This document shows positions 23,580-37,330 of a stretch of 64,000 bases of DNA, piece after piece; within the stretch, counting starts at the first letter, position 1, and every line of letters starts with the position of its first letter. The stretch spans positions 186,001 to 250,000 of the forward strand of contig CAMPDV010000203.1 of NCBI GenBank assembly GCA_946699065.1. The letters run 5' to 3'. Origin of the DNA: Loxodes magnus. Its lineage: Eukaryota; Ciliophora; Karyorelictea; Loxodida; Loxodidae. Under the pieces are notes generated by a model. The model saw only the letters and a program-made list of their open reading frames with translations, did no database searches and was not told where the DNA came from. Made by a program: the position numbers and the translations under genes.

Positions 23580-23885
23580 AAGATTATTGAGCGCGTAGCA
23601 CCTCAATGGAGCGCAGCTCTTTAATAAAATTTTTTAAGTTAAAAATTCCACAATACTGGCAATTCTTTGAGAGTCTTGTCTTATATAAGGCCGTAATCAG
23701 AATTTTACTCTAAGAGACCTTTGTATCGTTATCTTTCAACAATAATTCTACTTGATGCCTATTCAGTCTTTGTGGCTCCTACAAAGATTCTTGTTCAGTT
23801 ATTCACCCATATGGGGTACTTCCTGGTACCAGAGTTTGAATTAATCTCCCTTGGAAGATTGTTCCTTCCTATTTAAAATAAATAA
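23580..23885 (-). mobile_element. SINE-like element, family A, best-preserved copy
   Basis: Minus strand, starting AAATAGGAAGGAACAATC near 23883. The body contains self-complementary GGTACC...GGAAGTACC and CCCATATGGG segments, a TTCAAACTC block that could be a B-box relic, and the ACAAAGGTCTCTTAGAGTA block shared with the 7920 copy. It ends in the stem-loop 23588-23620, then TAATCT. About 300 bp in total. Tail truncation is minor, so this copy defines the family. Confidence 0.8.
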
Positions 23886-25380
23886 TAATATAATCCTTGA
23901 CTAATTGAAAGAATGCTTCAAAATTATCTGATTAGGTTTTGAGTTTGAAGCAACTTTACAATTAATTAGTTTAACTTATAATTATGAGATTTTATTATTT
24001 CAGAATAAGCTTTAAAACGCTTAAATTGGATAGATTGTGAAAATCCTTTTTTATCTGTATCTCAATATTTATTCTTAATGAGAAACTTTAATGTCTATAT
24101 TTGTAATTCTTAAATAATTAATTTAAATGTAATGGTTTCTGAATATTATCTTACAGTAAAAAGCTAAATTATTAAATAAATATTATATCAAAAATTAGCC
24201 AATAAATGCTATAAAATAGGTAATATATAGAAATTAAATCTTTTTATATTAAAATGAAATAGTAAAGCTTATAGAAGGAACCATAAACCTAATTATTTGT
24301 TAAATAATTAATTTATTAGTATAAATAAGTGCTAATCATTTAAAATATTTAAAAATATACATCAAAGTACTTAATTTATCATATCCATGATAGAATAGCT
24401 TTAAAAAATTAACACTATCAATATTTATGGAGGGCATTGAGAAATTAGAAGGGTTTATTAATAAAATTTGAATTAAAACAAATACTTGTTATTTTCTTTA
24501 CATATTTATAATTGCATATATCTATATAAATTTCATCTGGATGAGAAAACTAAAGAAATGCATAAAATTAAAAAAATCTTAATTTGATATATTTAATTAT
24601 TATCTTTTTACATCTATCTTTTTTTATTTATTTTATATTAAAGACTTGATTTTTTTTAATTCTATTTCTTATACTCTTTTAATAATCTATTTTCATTTTT
24701 CTTAAAAACGTTGGTTTTCTTACTATAGTTTGAAATTTTTTTAACTTTCTTAAAATAATTTTAGATATAAACTTGGATTTCTATTAATTTTTTTAAATTT
24801 AAATAAGAAAATTTATAATATTTTTATTTTTAATTTATAATTTGTAGCAAATATTAAAAAAAATGAATTTCTTAACTTTTAATTTTACTTAAAAAAATTT
24901 AAGTAATCTTAAGACTACACATTCTAAATTCTCATTATATATTTTAATTCTTAAATTTTATTTGCTTAATATTTTATTTAAATATTTAATATTTTTTAAT
25001 TTAATTATTTATACATATAAATATATCTCATTCTCAATTCGATTTATTTTCATTCTTTTACTTTTTTAATCCATTTTATCGCTACAGTTCTAAATTTTCA
25101 TTTTTTTGTTAAATTTATTATATTATACTTTCCTTTACTTCTTTATTCAATTTCATATTTTTTAATTTTATTTATATCATAATTTTAAAAATAAAATAAT
25201 GAATAAAATTATAATTTATCAATATCTTTTTAATAATATTTTATGCTTATATGCTTTTAAATTATTTTGCTTCTTAAGTTTAATTTTTTATTAATTTTAT
25301 CTTTATTATTTTATCTTTTTTTTAAAAATTAAATAAAAGTATTGAAATACTTTTTTATTTTTTATAATGTTCTATTTTTT
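23886..25380. other. AT-rich stretch, nothing recognised
   Basis: Includes long T runs near 24600-25380. No coding or structural signal was identified. Confidence 0.4.
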
Positions 25381-26890
25381 AGAAGGATGAGAGTTGCTCT
25401 GATTAAGAAGAACCCATTCAGGATGAGACGAACCGACAAACTGGAAATTTAAAGGTCTTAGCATGTAGTAAACATAGACCAACAAAAATTTGTGTCAAAA
25501 GTTTACAGAAGAAAAATTCTACCATAAGATAACTAAGTCTTAATTAGCTTGTTTGAAAATTAAATAATTTTTTAGTTTTTCAATTAAATTAAACTATTTA
25601 GCTTTGTATTTATTTATTTAATGATAAATTAAAGTTTGCTGATATTTTAGGTATTTCAACCTCTTTATCACCGACTTTTCCAAATTTCCGAGATTAATAA
25701 AATCTAGATTTTTTGAAGAATTATTCCTTTACTTGTGAATCTGTCTGTATGCTCTCATCCTATTATCATCAGATTTAGTTTTTCAACCCATCATTTTTTT
25801 ATTCATTGCGGTATATCTTTTCTTTTATTTTATTTTCAGTAATTTTAATTTAATTTTAAGAATTGATGACAATTTTATAAGGATTTCCTTATATATTGCA
25901 AAAATAACATCTTTCTTTCTAACTTTTGTTTCTTGGCTTTCCAGTTTATTGATCTATATCATATGAATTTAAATATTTAAAAATTTTATAACATTAAAGC
26001 TGTGTTGCTTAAAAATAATTGCTCTCTTTAGTCCTTTTAGTTTTATGTAATAAATATAGGATTAGCTGTATTAATTTTGATACATTTCTCAGAAGGCATT
26101 TATGTCTCGCCTTGCAACAAAAATTCTTATGTTTCGATGAATTTTTGAAAAATGTTGATTCTATGAATACACGATAATTATCTATTACTAATTTAGATTT
26201 AAACTCTATCCTATTCTAATAAATTGCATTGATTCTATTTCACTCTCTTAGTATCTTGTATGTTATTCTAAACTCAATCTTTAAGTATCTTAAATTTAAT
26301 AAGCTTTTCTTTGTTTAATTTTTTAAATACATTAAAATAATTTTTTACGATTCGCTATATGGAAATAATTTACTTATTTTTAAGGTTTATAATATAAAAT
26401 TCTCAAAATCCATTTTAATTAATTAAGTATTATTATGCTTATTTCAAGCTAATATTTTTTGTTATTTTGAGATTATAAATTAAAAAATTTTTTTTGGTAT
26501 AAAATTACTTTTTTTTACTCTTGCTAACTTACATTTGCATCTATTTAGTATCTAAATAATAATGAAAACTTATACATAAATTACTAGAATTAAGTATTTT
26601 CATTATTTTTATTTGATATTGAAGAAAGAAATTAAATTTTGATGAGCATTAAATATAAGAAGTTTACTATTCAAAAAGTAATTACAACTTGCTTAAAAAT
26701 GATTAAAAATGAAACTACTAACATCTCATAAAGCCTCATTTTTAATTGGTTTCTTTTAATAGACTTTATGTAGTTCTATTTTTAAGAATTTATACTAAAC
26801 TTACTTTTCTTACTATTTTAAACTTTTAAGATTCTGTTTTTTATAATAAGAGATTAAATTTTATACTCTTTTAAAAAATAGAAAATTATT
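25381..26890. other. AT-rich stretch with a short GC-richer island
   Basis: 25381-25520 is richer in G and C than its surroundings and can be read as a charged peptide in two frames, but no family was recognised and the reading loses character after 25550. The rest shows nothing. Confidence 0.3.
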
Positions 26891-26894
26891 CTTA

Positions 26895-27420
26895 TAAGTT
26901 TTAGACTATTAAGGCAATTTTCAATAAGTATCCAGAATAAGATTTAAATAAGTTCGTTAAAAATTATCTGAAAATTGATACGATGAGTTATGTTTACGAT
27001 TAGAACTAAGTAGGAAAATCTGTTAAAGAAAGAAAATATTAAATTATGAAAATTTACACTCTATTATAAAATGGAAAATTAAGGAATATTAGATTATAAA
27101 AATTTCTTATAAGGAATTAATTTTAAATAAAAATAAAACATATAAAGTTCATTATTTAGAATTATCACATAAATACAGGAAAAAAACTAACGGATTTATA
27201 AAAGTATATCTAAGTTTTATATTTTACTCCTTTAAATATTTCCAAGAATTTTAGTATCTTTTATTTCCAAAAGCAGATTATGAATCAGATGTAATTAAAT
27301 AAGGAATCTTAAAGCATAAAAAATTAATGATAGATTCTAGAAGAGTTTGTTGAAATATGTGGATTACAAAATCTTAATTCGACATTTAATGAATCTTGTT
27401 TCATAAATTAAAAATTTCCC
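26895..27420 (+). CDS. Possible unrecognised gene fragment
   Basis: One frame shows guanine concentrated at codon position 1 rather than 3 and an amphipathic translation, including L-L-F-P-K-A-D-Y-E-S-D-V and S-R-R-V-C-W. No known domain was recognised. Start and stop are not defined. Since every triplet can be sense in this code, the call rests only on codon-position bias and could be wrong. Confidence 0.3.
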
Positions 27421-28109
27421 CTTTAGAATATTATTTGCAATTATTATATAAATTACCTTTAAAAATAAAATTTTGAATCTTGGAATGATTCTGCGTTAAT
27501 TTTATGTAAAAAATTTAAAATAAATTTTTATTTAATTTCAAAAATTAAAAAAATAGATAAAAAAATTTTATTTTTCTTCAGAAAATATTCACAAAAAGAT
27601 TTCATGAATAAATGAAATCAAAAAATTAGAAATTTTACTAAAATAAAGCGCGTATAATGAATATGATACTGAAGAGATCTAGTTTTTTTATTTACTCAAA
27701 TAAAATTTTTCGCTTTTTTATTTACAATTTCTTAGTAAGATTGTAGTAAAAGAACACGTTTCTATAAGTAGATAGAATTTTTGTTATTATTGATAATAAT
27801 TAAAAAAACTCTTAAATAGTATTTATGGAGATTAAAGCAATTATATAAATTTTTTTAATGTGAAGTTCTGCAAAATTTGAAACAAAAATTTAAAGACTTT
27901 AGGATATATAATTCGTTCAATTTTTATACTAAAAAATATTATAATTTAATTAAATTTACATTTAAGACGACTTTAGCAAATAAACTTTATATTTAAATGT
28001 TTTTGTTCAAAGTTGCTCCGATTAATTCTACAATTTTTTGAAAATTTGTTTAAATTAAATTTGTCTTCAAATCAAGAAAAAGTTTATTATTACAATAATA
28101 TAATATACT
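27421..28109. other. AT-rich stretch, nothing recognised
   Basis: No supported feature. Confidence 0.4.
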
Positions 28110-28620
28110 TAATTGTTAATAAAATTGTTTGCTAATAGCAGGTCTTGCAGTCTGAGCGCAACTGCCGCTATCTTTTTGCGTATATCAGCTAATTGTTATA
28201 TATCTTTACAAAACACTAGACTAAAAGTGAGCCGGTTAACATCTTTAAATAAACTTCACTCTTTGGTTGGATTCCATTATTTTTTTATTGAGAAAACAAT
28301 TTTCATGAAATGGTTCCGAGCTAAAATTCTAAAATATCTTTCTTTTATAAATTCCTTCATTTTGTCACATATATTCTTGATAGAATTCTTAAAGTTTTTT
28401 GTTATTCAGTTTTTTATTTGGTTTGAATCTTTTATATCTTCTTAGAATATATCATTATGATATACAACATCAGCATTTTTTCTTTCTATTTTATTTTGAG
28501 TTCTTATATTCTAAATTTTTTTCAAATTTTTTGGTTCTTGTGTTCATTTAAGTTGAAAAAGTTGTCGAAATGAAGATATTGAAAAATTCTGAAAAAAAGA
28601 GAAAACTTGAAACAAAAGCT
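28110..28620 (-). CDS. Unrecognised protein-coding stretch
   Basis: A continuous minus-strand frame of about 150 codons with guanine biased to codon position 1. The translation has regular charged and hydrophobic spacing (for example D-K-M-K-E-F-I-K-E-R-Y, L-A-D-I-R-K-K-I-A-A-V-A-L-R) and uses both UGA and UGG for Trp. GC content rises at 28120-28240, unlike the flanks. No family is recognised and the start codon is not clear. An exon of a cellular gene is as likely as a mobile-element fragment. Confidence 0.45.
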
Positions 28621-29689
28621 ATAAAAATGTTTTATAATCTATAAGAATCAATTGCTAAAATTTATAAATTTTAATAATTTACTATAATTTATAAAAATTA
28701 GTTTTGATTAAAATAAAATTAATTTGAAAAGAGTATTTATATTTTTTATCTTATTTAGGTTACTTACAATATAAATTACAATATTTATTATTAAAAAATG
28801 TAGAATTCTATTCTAAAAGCATTCTTGTATCTTTTACTCTAAATTACTAATTCTTAATTTATGAGAGCATTTTAAGCTATTTTTAGTATAAAAATTACTT
28901 TTTTGATTCTTTACTTAAAAAAATTTATATATCATTTTAATTTTTTCTAAACAATATATCTTTTTGCTAATCAATCAAAATTTAATCATTAATTAATCTT
29001 ATAAATATTAAAAAAAACTTAATGATAATGAGGAATGTTTTTTTTCCTAATTAGTAAGTATTAAAATTTATTTTAATTTTCTTAATCACTGATGCATAAA
29101 ATTTTATTTATTTTGTTTCTAAATTCAATCTTTTTCATAAATTTTCAATTTAGCAAGTATCTGAATTTTTAAACTTAAATAATTAATTAATTATATTGTA
29201 CAACTTATTTTGAATTATTCTTTTTCTATTACTTAATTATTCATATAAAGTATTAATTTTAAATCCTTGCTGATTTAAATATTTAAACCAACTTTTAAGA
29301 CTATTTTTTGTAAAGATAAATATTCTCTAAAATATTTCTTATTCTCTTTTTAATAAACTTAATATCTTAATTTCTAACATACTTTTATTTAATTTTGATG
29401 CTTTTTTAAATTAATAAATCTAAATATTAGAAAAATGTTTATATTTTTCTGATGTAGGATAGTAAATTAAAAATTATGCAAAATTTATAATAAATATTTG
29501 AGTAAAATAGTAACTAATCTTTATAGTACAAATATTTAGCAATATTAAAAATTCAAATAAAATTATTAGGAATACAACATAACAAAAAATAAGTTGAAAG
29601 GAAAATTTATACTATTATAAAAATAATTACTAATTAATAAATTATTTATTAAATTAAATTAAATCAAAATGCTTGCAGGGCCATAATGG
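28621..29689. other. AT-rich stretch, nothing recognised
   Basis: No supported feature. Confidence 0.4.
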
Positions 29690-30060
29690 TAATTAATTAA
29701 GTAGAGTTTTCATGCTAAAAATAACCAGCTTTTATCGAGTTCTGGAACTCGCGAAACGCTTTCATCTCCATTTTCTGTTCAGCTCGTCAGGATCATTTTT
29801 GATATTTCTTCAAAATCCAATGAATCAAAATTTCCTTTTCATCAATACCTCTCATCCCTCTTCTTGCATTAGATCTAGTTTTTCGCCTTATTTATTCTTC
29901 TCTTTACCTAACTGAGTAATATCTACTTTTTCTTTTCAAATTCGAATTTACACACTGCTTGGAACACAACAGTTTCTTATCATTTTCTTGGCTTTTAGCC
30001 ATACTTGGAGTTTAAGTAGTCTTTTTTGTTTTTTCCCTATCTTTATGAGTTATTTTATTC
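29690..30060 (-). pseudogene. LINE ORF1 C-terminal relic
   Basis: The minus strand reads the segment that follows the zinc knuckle in the main ORF1 lineage: K-E-K-N-K...K-L-D-L-M-Q-E-E, later R-F-A-S-S-R-T-R-Q-K-L, matching R-I-S-S-A-R-A-R-K-K-L of the 9.6-kb copy. The knuckle itself is mostly deleted (only a K-L-L-C and C-V-N remnant). Confidence 0.6.
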
Positions 30061-31840
30061 TATATTTTTTAAGAAAAAGGTTATTTAAAAGTAGACTAAT
30101 TATGAAAAAATCTTAGGAGAGGGTAAAAAGCTGTTTTTGAACGTTCTTTATTTAAAAAATTCTTTACAAAATAGAAAATTTGATGCATTTTATTTAAATA
30201 AATAAAAATAAATTTTGTATCCCTTTTCTTATTTTATTTTTAAAACTAAATTTTGAATTATTATACAATTAAATAAGTTTTCTTTTTATTTCTTCTATCT
30301 TAACATTTTTACTTTTTATTTATTTATTGTTTGATTTTTAAAACTTACATACGGTTATGAAATTATTAAAATTAAAAATAATGCTTATAGTAATTTATCT
30401 TTGTTATTTTACTTTAATTTTTTAGAATAAACAGTTTTTTAAATTTTCATTTTAAGTATTTTTGCTTAAAAGTATTAATCTACTAAAATGAAAATTTAAA
30501 CTGAGAATTATTTATTTTATTTTATCTTGAGAATGAATTTTACTTTTTTTTGAGCAAATAAATAAATAAAATATGTACATTTTATTTTTATCAACTTATC
30601 AGAATATTGTAAATGATTCTTAAAGTATAAAATTAAAGTATAACTTAAGATAAAAATTAACAAAATAACTTAAATAAAAAATTTCTCTTTAACATATTTT
30701 AATTAAATTATCTTAAAAAATTTAATTTATAAGCTATCTAATTATTTTACTCTATTTAAATTTTATTCATAATTGATAGTAAAGTAAAGGTTAATTTGAG
30801 TTAATTAAAAATATATATTATCCTAATTTAATATTCTAATTCTTAACTCAAAAGGCGTTTTCTTAAAAATATTTTAGTCCGTCCCATTTATCAATAGGAT
30901 TTATGGGATAAAAATCCTGAAGTTCAATTCTCATTATTTTTTATCTATCATGATTAAATATCACTATATTCTTTATTTAGCATCGAATTAAACAATGTAA
31001 ACTAGAATATTCATCATTTATAGAAAAATTTTAGATTAGTTATATTTTGTGCTTAATGTTCCTAATAAGAAACAAGTCTTTCTTCAATTTTTCGACAAAC
31101 TAAACAAATTAAAATTTTAAGTTGTTTCAAACTCAAAATATATCTAGATAACTTAGCCTGCAACACTTTTTTAAATTTACCACAAGTTACTTTATTTATT
31201 CTCAAAATAGTTTATGGAACATTCTCCATTCACAGTTCTTATTTAATTGATATTATCAAAAAAGTTAAAAAAAATAAAAACCCAAGGAGTGTGAAATAAG
31301 AGTAAATAAAAGTAAAAATTTTGATTGATGAACTATAGAATAAAAAAGAAATGGTAAAGAATAAAAAACATATAGGATAATAAAAATGAATAATTATATA
31401 TAAATACAGAAAAGATCTATTTATAAGTTTAAATATTTCATTTTTTAATCTTATTATGAAAGATTTAGTCAAACTTTTGTTTCCTTATATCATTCTAACA
31501 ATTGAAGCACATTTAATTCTTCTTCACTTTGATAGGAAAAATTAACATCTGAGAAATAAAAATTTCAGTTATTTTTTTGTAGTCAAAAGTCGTTCTTTGT
31601 GGACTTTTTTTGATATTTTTTCTTATCAATGTTGAAGTTTATTGATAAAAATAAAATGGAAGCATTTTTAGTTTGGAAGCGTAGTTTTTAATATAAATAT
31701 TGCATAAATTTTATTATCTTTTTAATCAAAATTTTTATATAAAAGATTTAATTTTCAATTATTTTTAATATCTTATTTGCTATATTATAAAAATTGGTAC
31801 CTAAGCTAAAGCATATCTTTTTAATAAAACCTTATAACTC
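30061..31840. other. AT-rich stretch, nothing recognised
   Basis: No gene, RNA or repeat-family match was found. Confidence 0.4.
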
Positions 31841-32480
31841 TTAACAGGATGTTGCCATCGATCTCTACTTTTATTAGATGGAAAATCAAAATCTATAAAG
31901 ACTATTAGTGATTTTATCAACAAACTTTAGATCTCATTAGCATTTTCGAATTTTTTAAATCTAAAAAATTCAATATTAAGATAAGAGTTAGTTTTAAACA
32001 CGTCAATGCAGCAATTTCAAGGAAGAATCCCATAGATAGTAAAGAAAATTGAAAATACTAGAAATTATAAGCCAGAAAAATCTCAATAACCCAACATTCA
32101 ATGGAAATAGAATAATAATCTCAGATTAAGAAAATCACTACCGAAGAATTATGATATGCTGATATTGCAAGTGTCTAGGGTGAAAAATATGGAGTTGAAA
32201 ACAATTTAAATAAAAATAAAGAGAATAATAGATAAATAATAGATAAATAATAGATAAATAATAGAAAAAAGCTGCACAAGAGAAGATTTATTTTATAGAT
32301 AAAAATACTACTATTAGGCAAATTAACTCCCTATATCCAATATGCAATTAATGAGTTCAATAAAGATGATTGGTATTTGATCTATAGGAATAAACCAAGA
32401 AATCAAACTAAAATTCATCAAGATTCGTAATAGTGAAGATCAAAGCAAGTTTTAGGTGATAATTATTTTCAAACAATAAA
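31841..32480 (+). other. Possible coding fragment with an 11-bp microsatellite
   Basis: Somewhat GC-richer than the flanks. 32222-32266 holds about four tandem copies of an 11-bp AATAGATAAAT-type unit. After it one frame reads a plausible peptide (Q-I-N-S-L-Y-P-I-C, then W-V-Q-Q-R-W with UGA as Trp). No family was recognised. Confidence 0.3.
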
Positions 32481-32849
32481 CTAATATGTAATAAACTAAA
32501 TTTAGGTGACGCCAGAATAATAAATTAAGTTATATTATAAAATTTACTACCTAACTAAAAATTTAGATTATTAAAAAATCCGTTTCTAATTAAAAAAAAG
32601 ATTGTAAAAGAAATCTTCTTATTAGAAATAAGTAATATGTATTATTTATAAAAATAGATAATAATATTTTGTTTAAAAACCTTAAAAAAAGTAATTATTT
32701 TATATTTTTTATTTAATGGAATTAATTATGAAATAATTAAACATGAGTACGCAATTTAAATAAAAAAACAGATAGATATTTTCAAAATTTATAATTTTAC
32801 AAATTTTTCACATTTATATTAGCAAATTTTCATATTTTATAATTTCTTA
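32481..32849. other. AT-rich stretch beside the LINE tail
   Basis: Nothing recognised. Confidence 0.4.
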
Positions 32850-32929
32850 TAATAAATAAATAAATTAATTAAATTATCGTGGTACCACCTTTATTTGGAT
32901 CACCATGGAAGTTAAAGAAACCAAATTTA

Positions 32930-35900
32930 TATGTTAATAATAGGCTATAAATGATTCTAGCTTCATCTGGTCTCTTTGAATTGCTTGTGCTTCATCAAGT
33001 TCCTCTTCTAGCATATCTAATACCTACTAATTTGAGAGTTCAGGATCAATTTCTTCTAAAAGATCTCTTTAGAGTAATTGAGCGTCAATTATTATTTATT
33101 AAATTTTTATCTTTTTCGCTTGTTTATTTAATTACATTTCATCTGTATGTCTCTTTTTTGTATTTTTTAAGTTTTATTCTATCTATTTGTCAAATAAATT
33201 TCATTTTCTTTTTTCTACTTTTTATTTTTATTCATTGACTAGCTTTTTGAATATTCAAGTGTGCTCACTTGAGCCAGCTCTATAATCCTTACCTATTATT
33301 TTATTAAAAGGAAGGATTTTGTTTATATATCTGGCAAAAGTTTGGAAACATTTCGTACTTGTTAATCATAAAATGTACTTTGCTAAATAGCACTCCAAGC
33401 TATTTAGCCTTCTATGATATTTTGCACATTTTTCTAAGACACAACAACTTGATAATAAATTCTGACTTGGTATGAAAATCCTTTCTATCTAATAAAAAAA
33501 AGTTTAATTATTAAGTTTTCACTATGAAAAATCTTAAGCATTAAAAAATTATAATTTGATGTACTAAAATTAAAATAAAGTTATGAAATTAAAGAAATTT
33601 TTAACTTATGGAGTATAAATAAATACTTAAATTATAAAATTTTGCTTTTTTTAAGATTCAGTAATAGAAAAAGAAACTAAAAAATATTGAGTTCAAATAT
33701 CCTAAATATTTTAATGTATAATCATATTATTGTTATTAAAAACTTACTTTTTATATTTAAAATTTTCAAAAATTTACAAACTTAATAAATGAATAAATTT
33801 TATATTTTTTTACATATTTCATATAGAAATAAATTTATTTTTAACACTATTTAATCAAATATCTTGAATTATTTCTAGATTATCTATTACAATTATTTCC
33901 CTCTAATACTTCTTCATTCTTTGTTTTTATTGTCATCTTTTCACTTTTCATCTTCTTCTGTATCTCTTTTAAAATAATCTGAATAGATTGTATTTCCTTT
34001 AATATTTCATCATTTACTCAAGAATATCAATTAGTTTTTTAAAAATTTTTTATTTTTTTTAAGTCAACTTGCTAAGTCTGTTTTATGGTTTTAAAATTAT
34101 GATTGAGATAATTTTTATTATAGGATAAGAATATAATTATATTAGAATTTTTTAATCCTTAAATGATCTCTTACAGAACTTAATATTCCTAATATACTAA
34201 AAAAATCTATGCTCCCTCAAATAAAATTTCAGAGTGCATAATTTTATAATCCCTTTATTGTAAATCGTATTAGAAATTGCAAGAAAATGTTCTAAACTTA
34301 TGAATGGAAATTATCTTTCTAATCATTTCTTTATTTAAAATTATATATCTAAAAATTGGAAACTATTACGTTCTAGTTTCATTGTCTCCTAAATAAAGAC
34401 TTATAGTTGACATTTTACTCATTCTACCTACTGTCTCTAGGTAAAATTTTTGATTAAATTTATTTTTATAATATTTAAAGGCTCTATTGCCTTTTATATT
34501 CTAAAAGTCTATTTAAAAGTATTTTAAAAAATTTTATAAGTGTTTTAAATATTTATGATTGTTATAATTTTTTAATTATCAGGAATGATATATCTTATTT
34601 TGGATTTGCTGAAGATTCAGCTTATAGCTTAATGAACTCAAACAAATTCTCGGTATGTTGCTTTTATTAATTAGTTCATATTGTCTTCATTTGAAATTAA
34701 TAGAAAATTATCAGCCCTCGCCTTTGTATGAAATATGTGCCCACAAATTCTGAAGTCGAATTGCCTTTAATATGTTTCAAAATACCTTACTACAAAGTCA
34801 TAGAAAATAATAGCTAAAACTGCCCATGTGAACTTCTTTATAACACTCTATTGCTTTACTCCAATTTCCTTGAAAGAGTACAGTATAAAAGAAATTTAAA
34901 GTTCAAGGTTCTAATAAAAAGACTCAAAAATTTTAATTAAAGTAAAGAGAAGTTTAATTTTGAACTAATGATAGAGAGTAATTTCCTAATAATATATCAA
35001 GCATCTTTTCTACATCAATAAAAGTTGTGAGTACATTGTTTTTTTCTCTCTTATCTTCTCTTCAAGTCAATTATTGATTGAAAAATGGATACACTCTACG
35101 TTGCTTTTCTCCCTTTTAGAAATTCTTGTTATGATGGATGAACGATTTTATGCTTATAAATATATCCGTTAATCTTTTAGTAAATATTTTTTCATATATT
35201 TTTTTAATAAAATTTATGAGAGCATTTTTTTTTTAGTTATTTCAATCGCTTTTAATCCCTTTTTTGTAAATAAGGATTATTCTTATTTATTTAAGTTAGT
35301 CAGGAATATTTTGCATTCAAGCATATTTACTAGATGAAACTCGTGATTAGCATATTTGATTAATTCTAATTTAATCCCATCACCTCCAGATGACTTTTTC
35401 GCCTATTTTTTTATATTTCTTTTTGCTAAAAATTTAATCCTTACAGATATAATACTTAAGACTATTAACAAAATCACAATATCTAAAAATATTTTCACTT
35501 TTTTAATTCATTTACTCAATTCTTCTAGATCTGCATTACTAAATTTTTTTAATAAATTATTTTCCCAGTTATTAAATAATTTAAAATCTTTCACTGACTA
35601 TATAGATTTATTTTTTAGGATTTAGAAGCTTTCTTGCTTATTTAACAATTTCAGGCTGAGATTTACTCATATCTTCTCTATTAATTTGGTCTTTCTTATT
35701 TGTATTTTCAGTATTTCTGCTTATATCTATTAAAATTTCTTGTTTTAATTTATGCCTTTTAAATTACTATTTAATTGACTCTTCCATATTGTATTAGTGT
35801 TTTATAATAAGAAACTTACGCTTATTTCGCAGAATTAAAACTATTAATTAAATTTCATGGGAACCTATTTCATTTTTTATTTTAAGGAATTTATTCCAAT

Positions 35901-36790
35901 ATTTGATTATCATTATTAATTAGTATTCAGAATATATAACCTTATAATCTTCTAAGTTATCTTCTTCAATTTACCCAAAACTTCTTAAGTATCCATCAAG
36001 CTCAGTTCTGTACTTTTCTCTTATATTCAAGTTCTTAAGTTTATGTATTTTGAAATTTACTCTTGGAGTAAGTTTTGTAAGATTTCTTTTTATATTTTAA
36101 AATTGTAAATTTAATAAGATCGGAAAATGATCTGTATCAAGTCCACTAAAAGATAAAGTTGAAAATTATAGAAATGGCTATCTTTTTATGATAATTAGTT
36201 ATAATATAATCCAATCTACTTCGAAAAATATTAAATCTTTAATCATTAACTATTTGCAAATCTTATTCTTCAATGAATGCTTTTAATCTTATAGCATTTA
36301 AGTGTTGTAAACATTATTGTTTCATATAATTGCAAAAAAGCATTAAATCTCCCATAAAAATAAGTGATTAATCTCTTGCTGCCCGATTAATTAGTTCCAA
36401 ATTTTGGTAAGGTAAATCTTTTATTTATATTGATTTTCCATCTGTTGGCATATAATATGCTGCGAAATATTGTTGTTAACTTTAATAAGTAAAAATATAT
36501 CATTCTGTTCTTGAAAGTCAAGTTCTATTTAGCAAGTATCAAGATCTTCCTTTACAATAAAGCACATTTTTCCAGCTTTTTTCGTTTTCATCACAGTTTT
36601 TTTTTAATGTTCTGTATTCTTTAATTTTAATTGGGATTAAATTTTGATACTTTCAAGTTTCATTAATAGAAAAAATCTAAATTTTATGCTATTATGCAAA
36701 CTATTAAACACTTAGCTATTTAGCAGAAAATGAATTCATGTTGCAATGAGCTAATTTAAAATTATTAGCATCTGATCCATATTTTAGTCT
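32930..36790 (-). pseudogene. LINE ORF2: AP-type endonuclease and reverse transcriptase, decayed
   Basis: The N-terminal part (36790 downward) reads an apurinic/apyrimidinic-type endonuclease: A-H-C-N-M-N-S, I-N-E-T, A-A-Y-Y-M-P-T, F-M-G-D-L and S-R-L-D-Y-I-I-T-N match the catalytic block order of LINE endonucleases. Further on, about 34950-35000 gives F-I-D-V-E-K-M-L, resembling the F-x-D-x-x-K-A-F-D motif of RT, and a degraded A-D-N replaces Y-A-D-D. The C-terminal region ends in acidic helices (R-D-L-L-E-E-I-D) comparable to the C-terminus of the 54.8-kb copy. Several frame changes mean it is inactive. Confidence 0.7.
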
Positions 36791-36794
36791 TGAA

Positions 36795-37330
36795 GTAAAA
36801 TTACATAAAACCTTTTATCCATTTTTTATTATAATCTCTTTTAATCACTATTTAACATTTTGGAAGAACATACTATTATTAAGCCAACTATTCACGATCT
36901 ATCTAATCTATATTAATATATCCTATTTTAATTTATTTAAATACTTATAATCCCTCAGGATATTATCCTTATTAATTGTAAATATATTAAATCTCTTTCT
37001 ATTCACTTCAAATATGTATAACCTCTTTCTAATATTTACGTTGCTAAGGGAAAAATTATATTAAAATGTAAATTACTTAATTTTTATAAATTTCTGATAG
37101 TTTTTATATATTTTTATTTCGTTTTTGTGCTACCTTAAGTACCTTAAGTAAATTCCTTATTAATGTTATATATCTTTCTTTTGCATTATTCACTTCATAT
37201 TAATTCTTTCTTCAAGTGCTTTATTTGATGAAATTTTAAAGTTTAGGAGTTAAATAAGTTGCAATTTTTTTATCTTTACTTATCTCTTTTTCAAAGTTTG
37301 GATGATAATTTAAAAATAATCCTTTATTTA
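36795..37330 (-). pseudogene. ORF1-like region of the decayed LINE
   Basis: Coding-like, Lys/Gln/Ile-rich minus-strand translation immediately upstream of the endonuclease. No zinc knuckle could be located. The assignment is from position only. Confidence 0.35.

Larger units (their letters stand above)
32850..37330 (-). mobile_element. Decayed LINE, second subfamily, near full length
   Basis: Minus-strand element whose parts are in the canonical order: ORF1-like region (36795-37330), ORF2 (32930-36790), then a palindrome GTGGTACCAC (32879-32888), ATAATTTAATT and a (TTTA)n tail (32850-32876). The tail type is the same as in the main lineage, but the hairpin differs, so this is a separate subfamily. 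Frames are broken in many places. Confidence 0.7.

Noticed and set aside
28113..28445. Plus-strand 110-residue ORF under the standard code
   Set aside because: It is a shadow of a better minus-strand frame; hydrophobic low-complexity translation with no family resemblance.
32222..32266. CRISPR-like or regulatory repeat array
   Set aside because: Short 11-bp tandem AT-rich units without spacers: a simple microsatellite.
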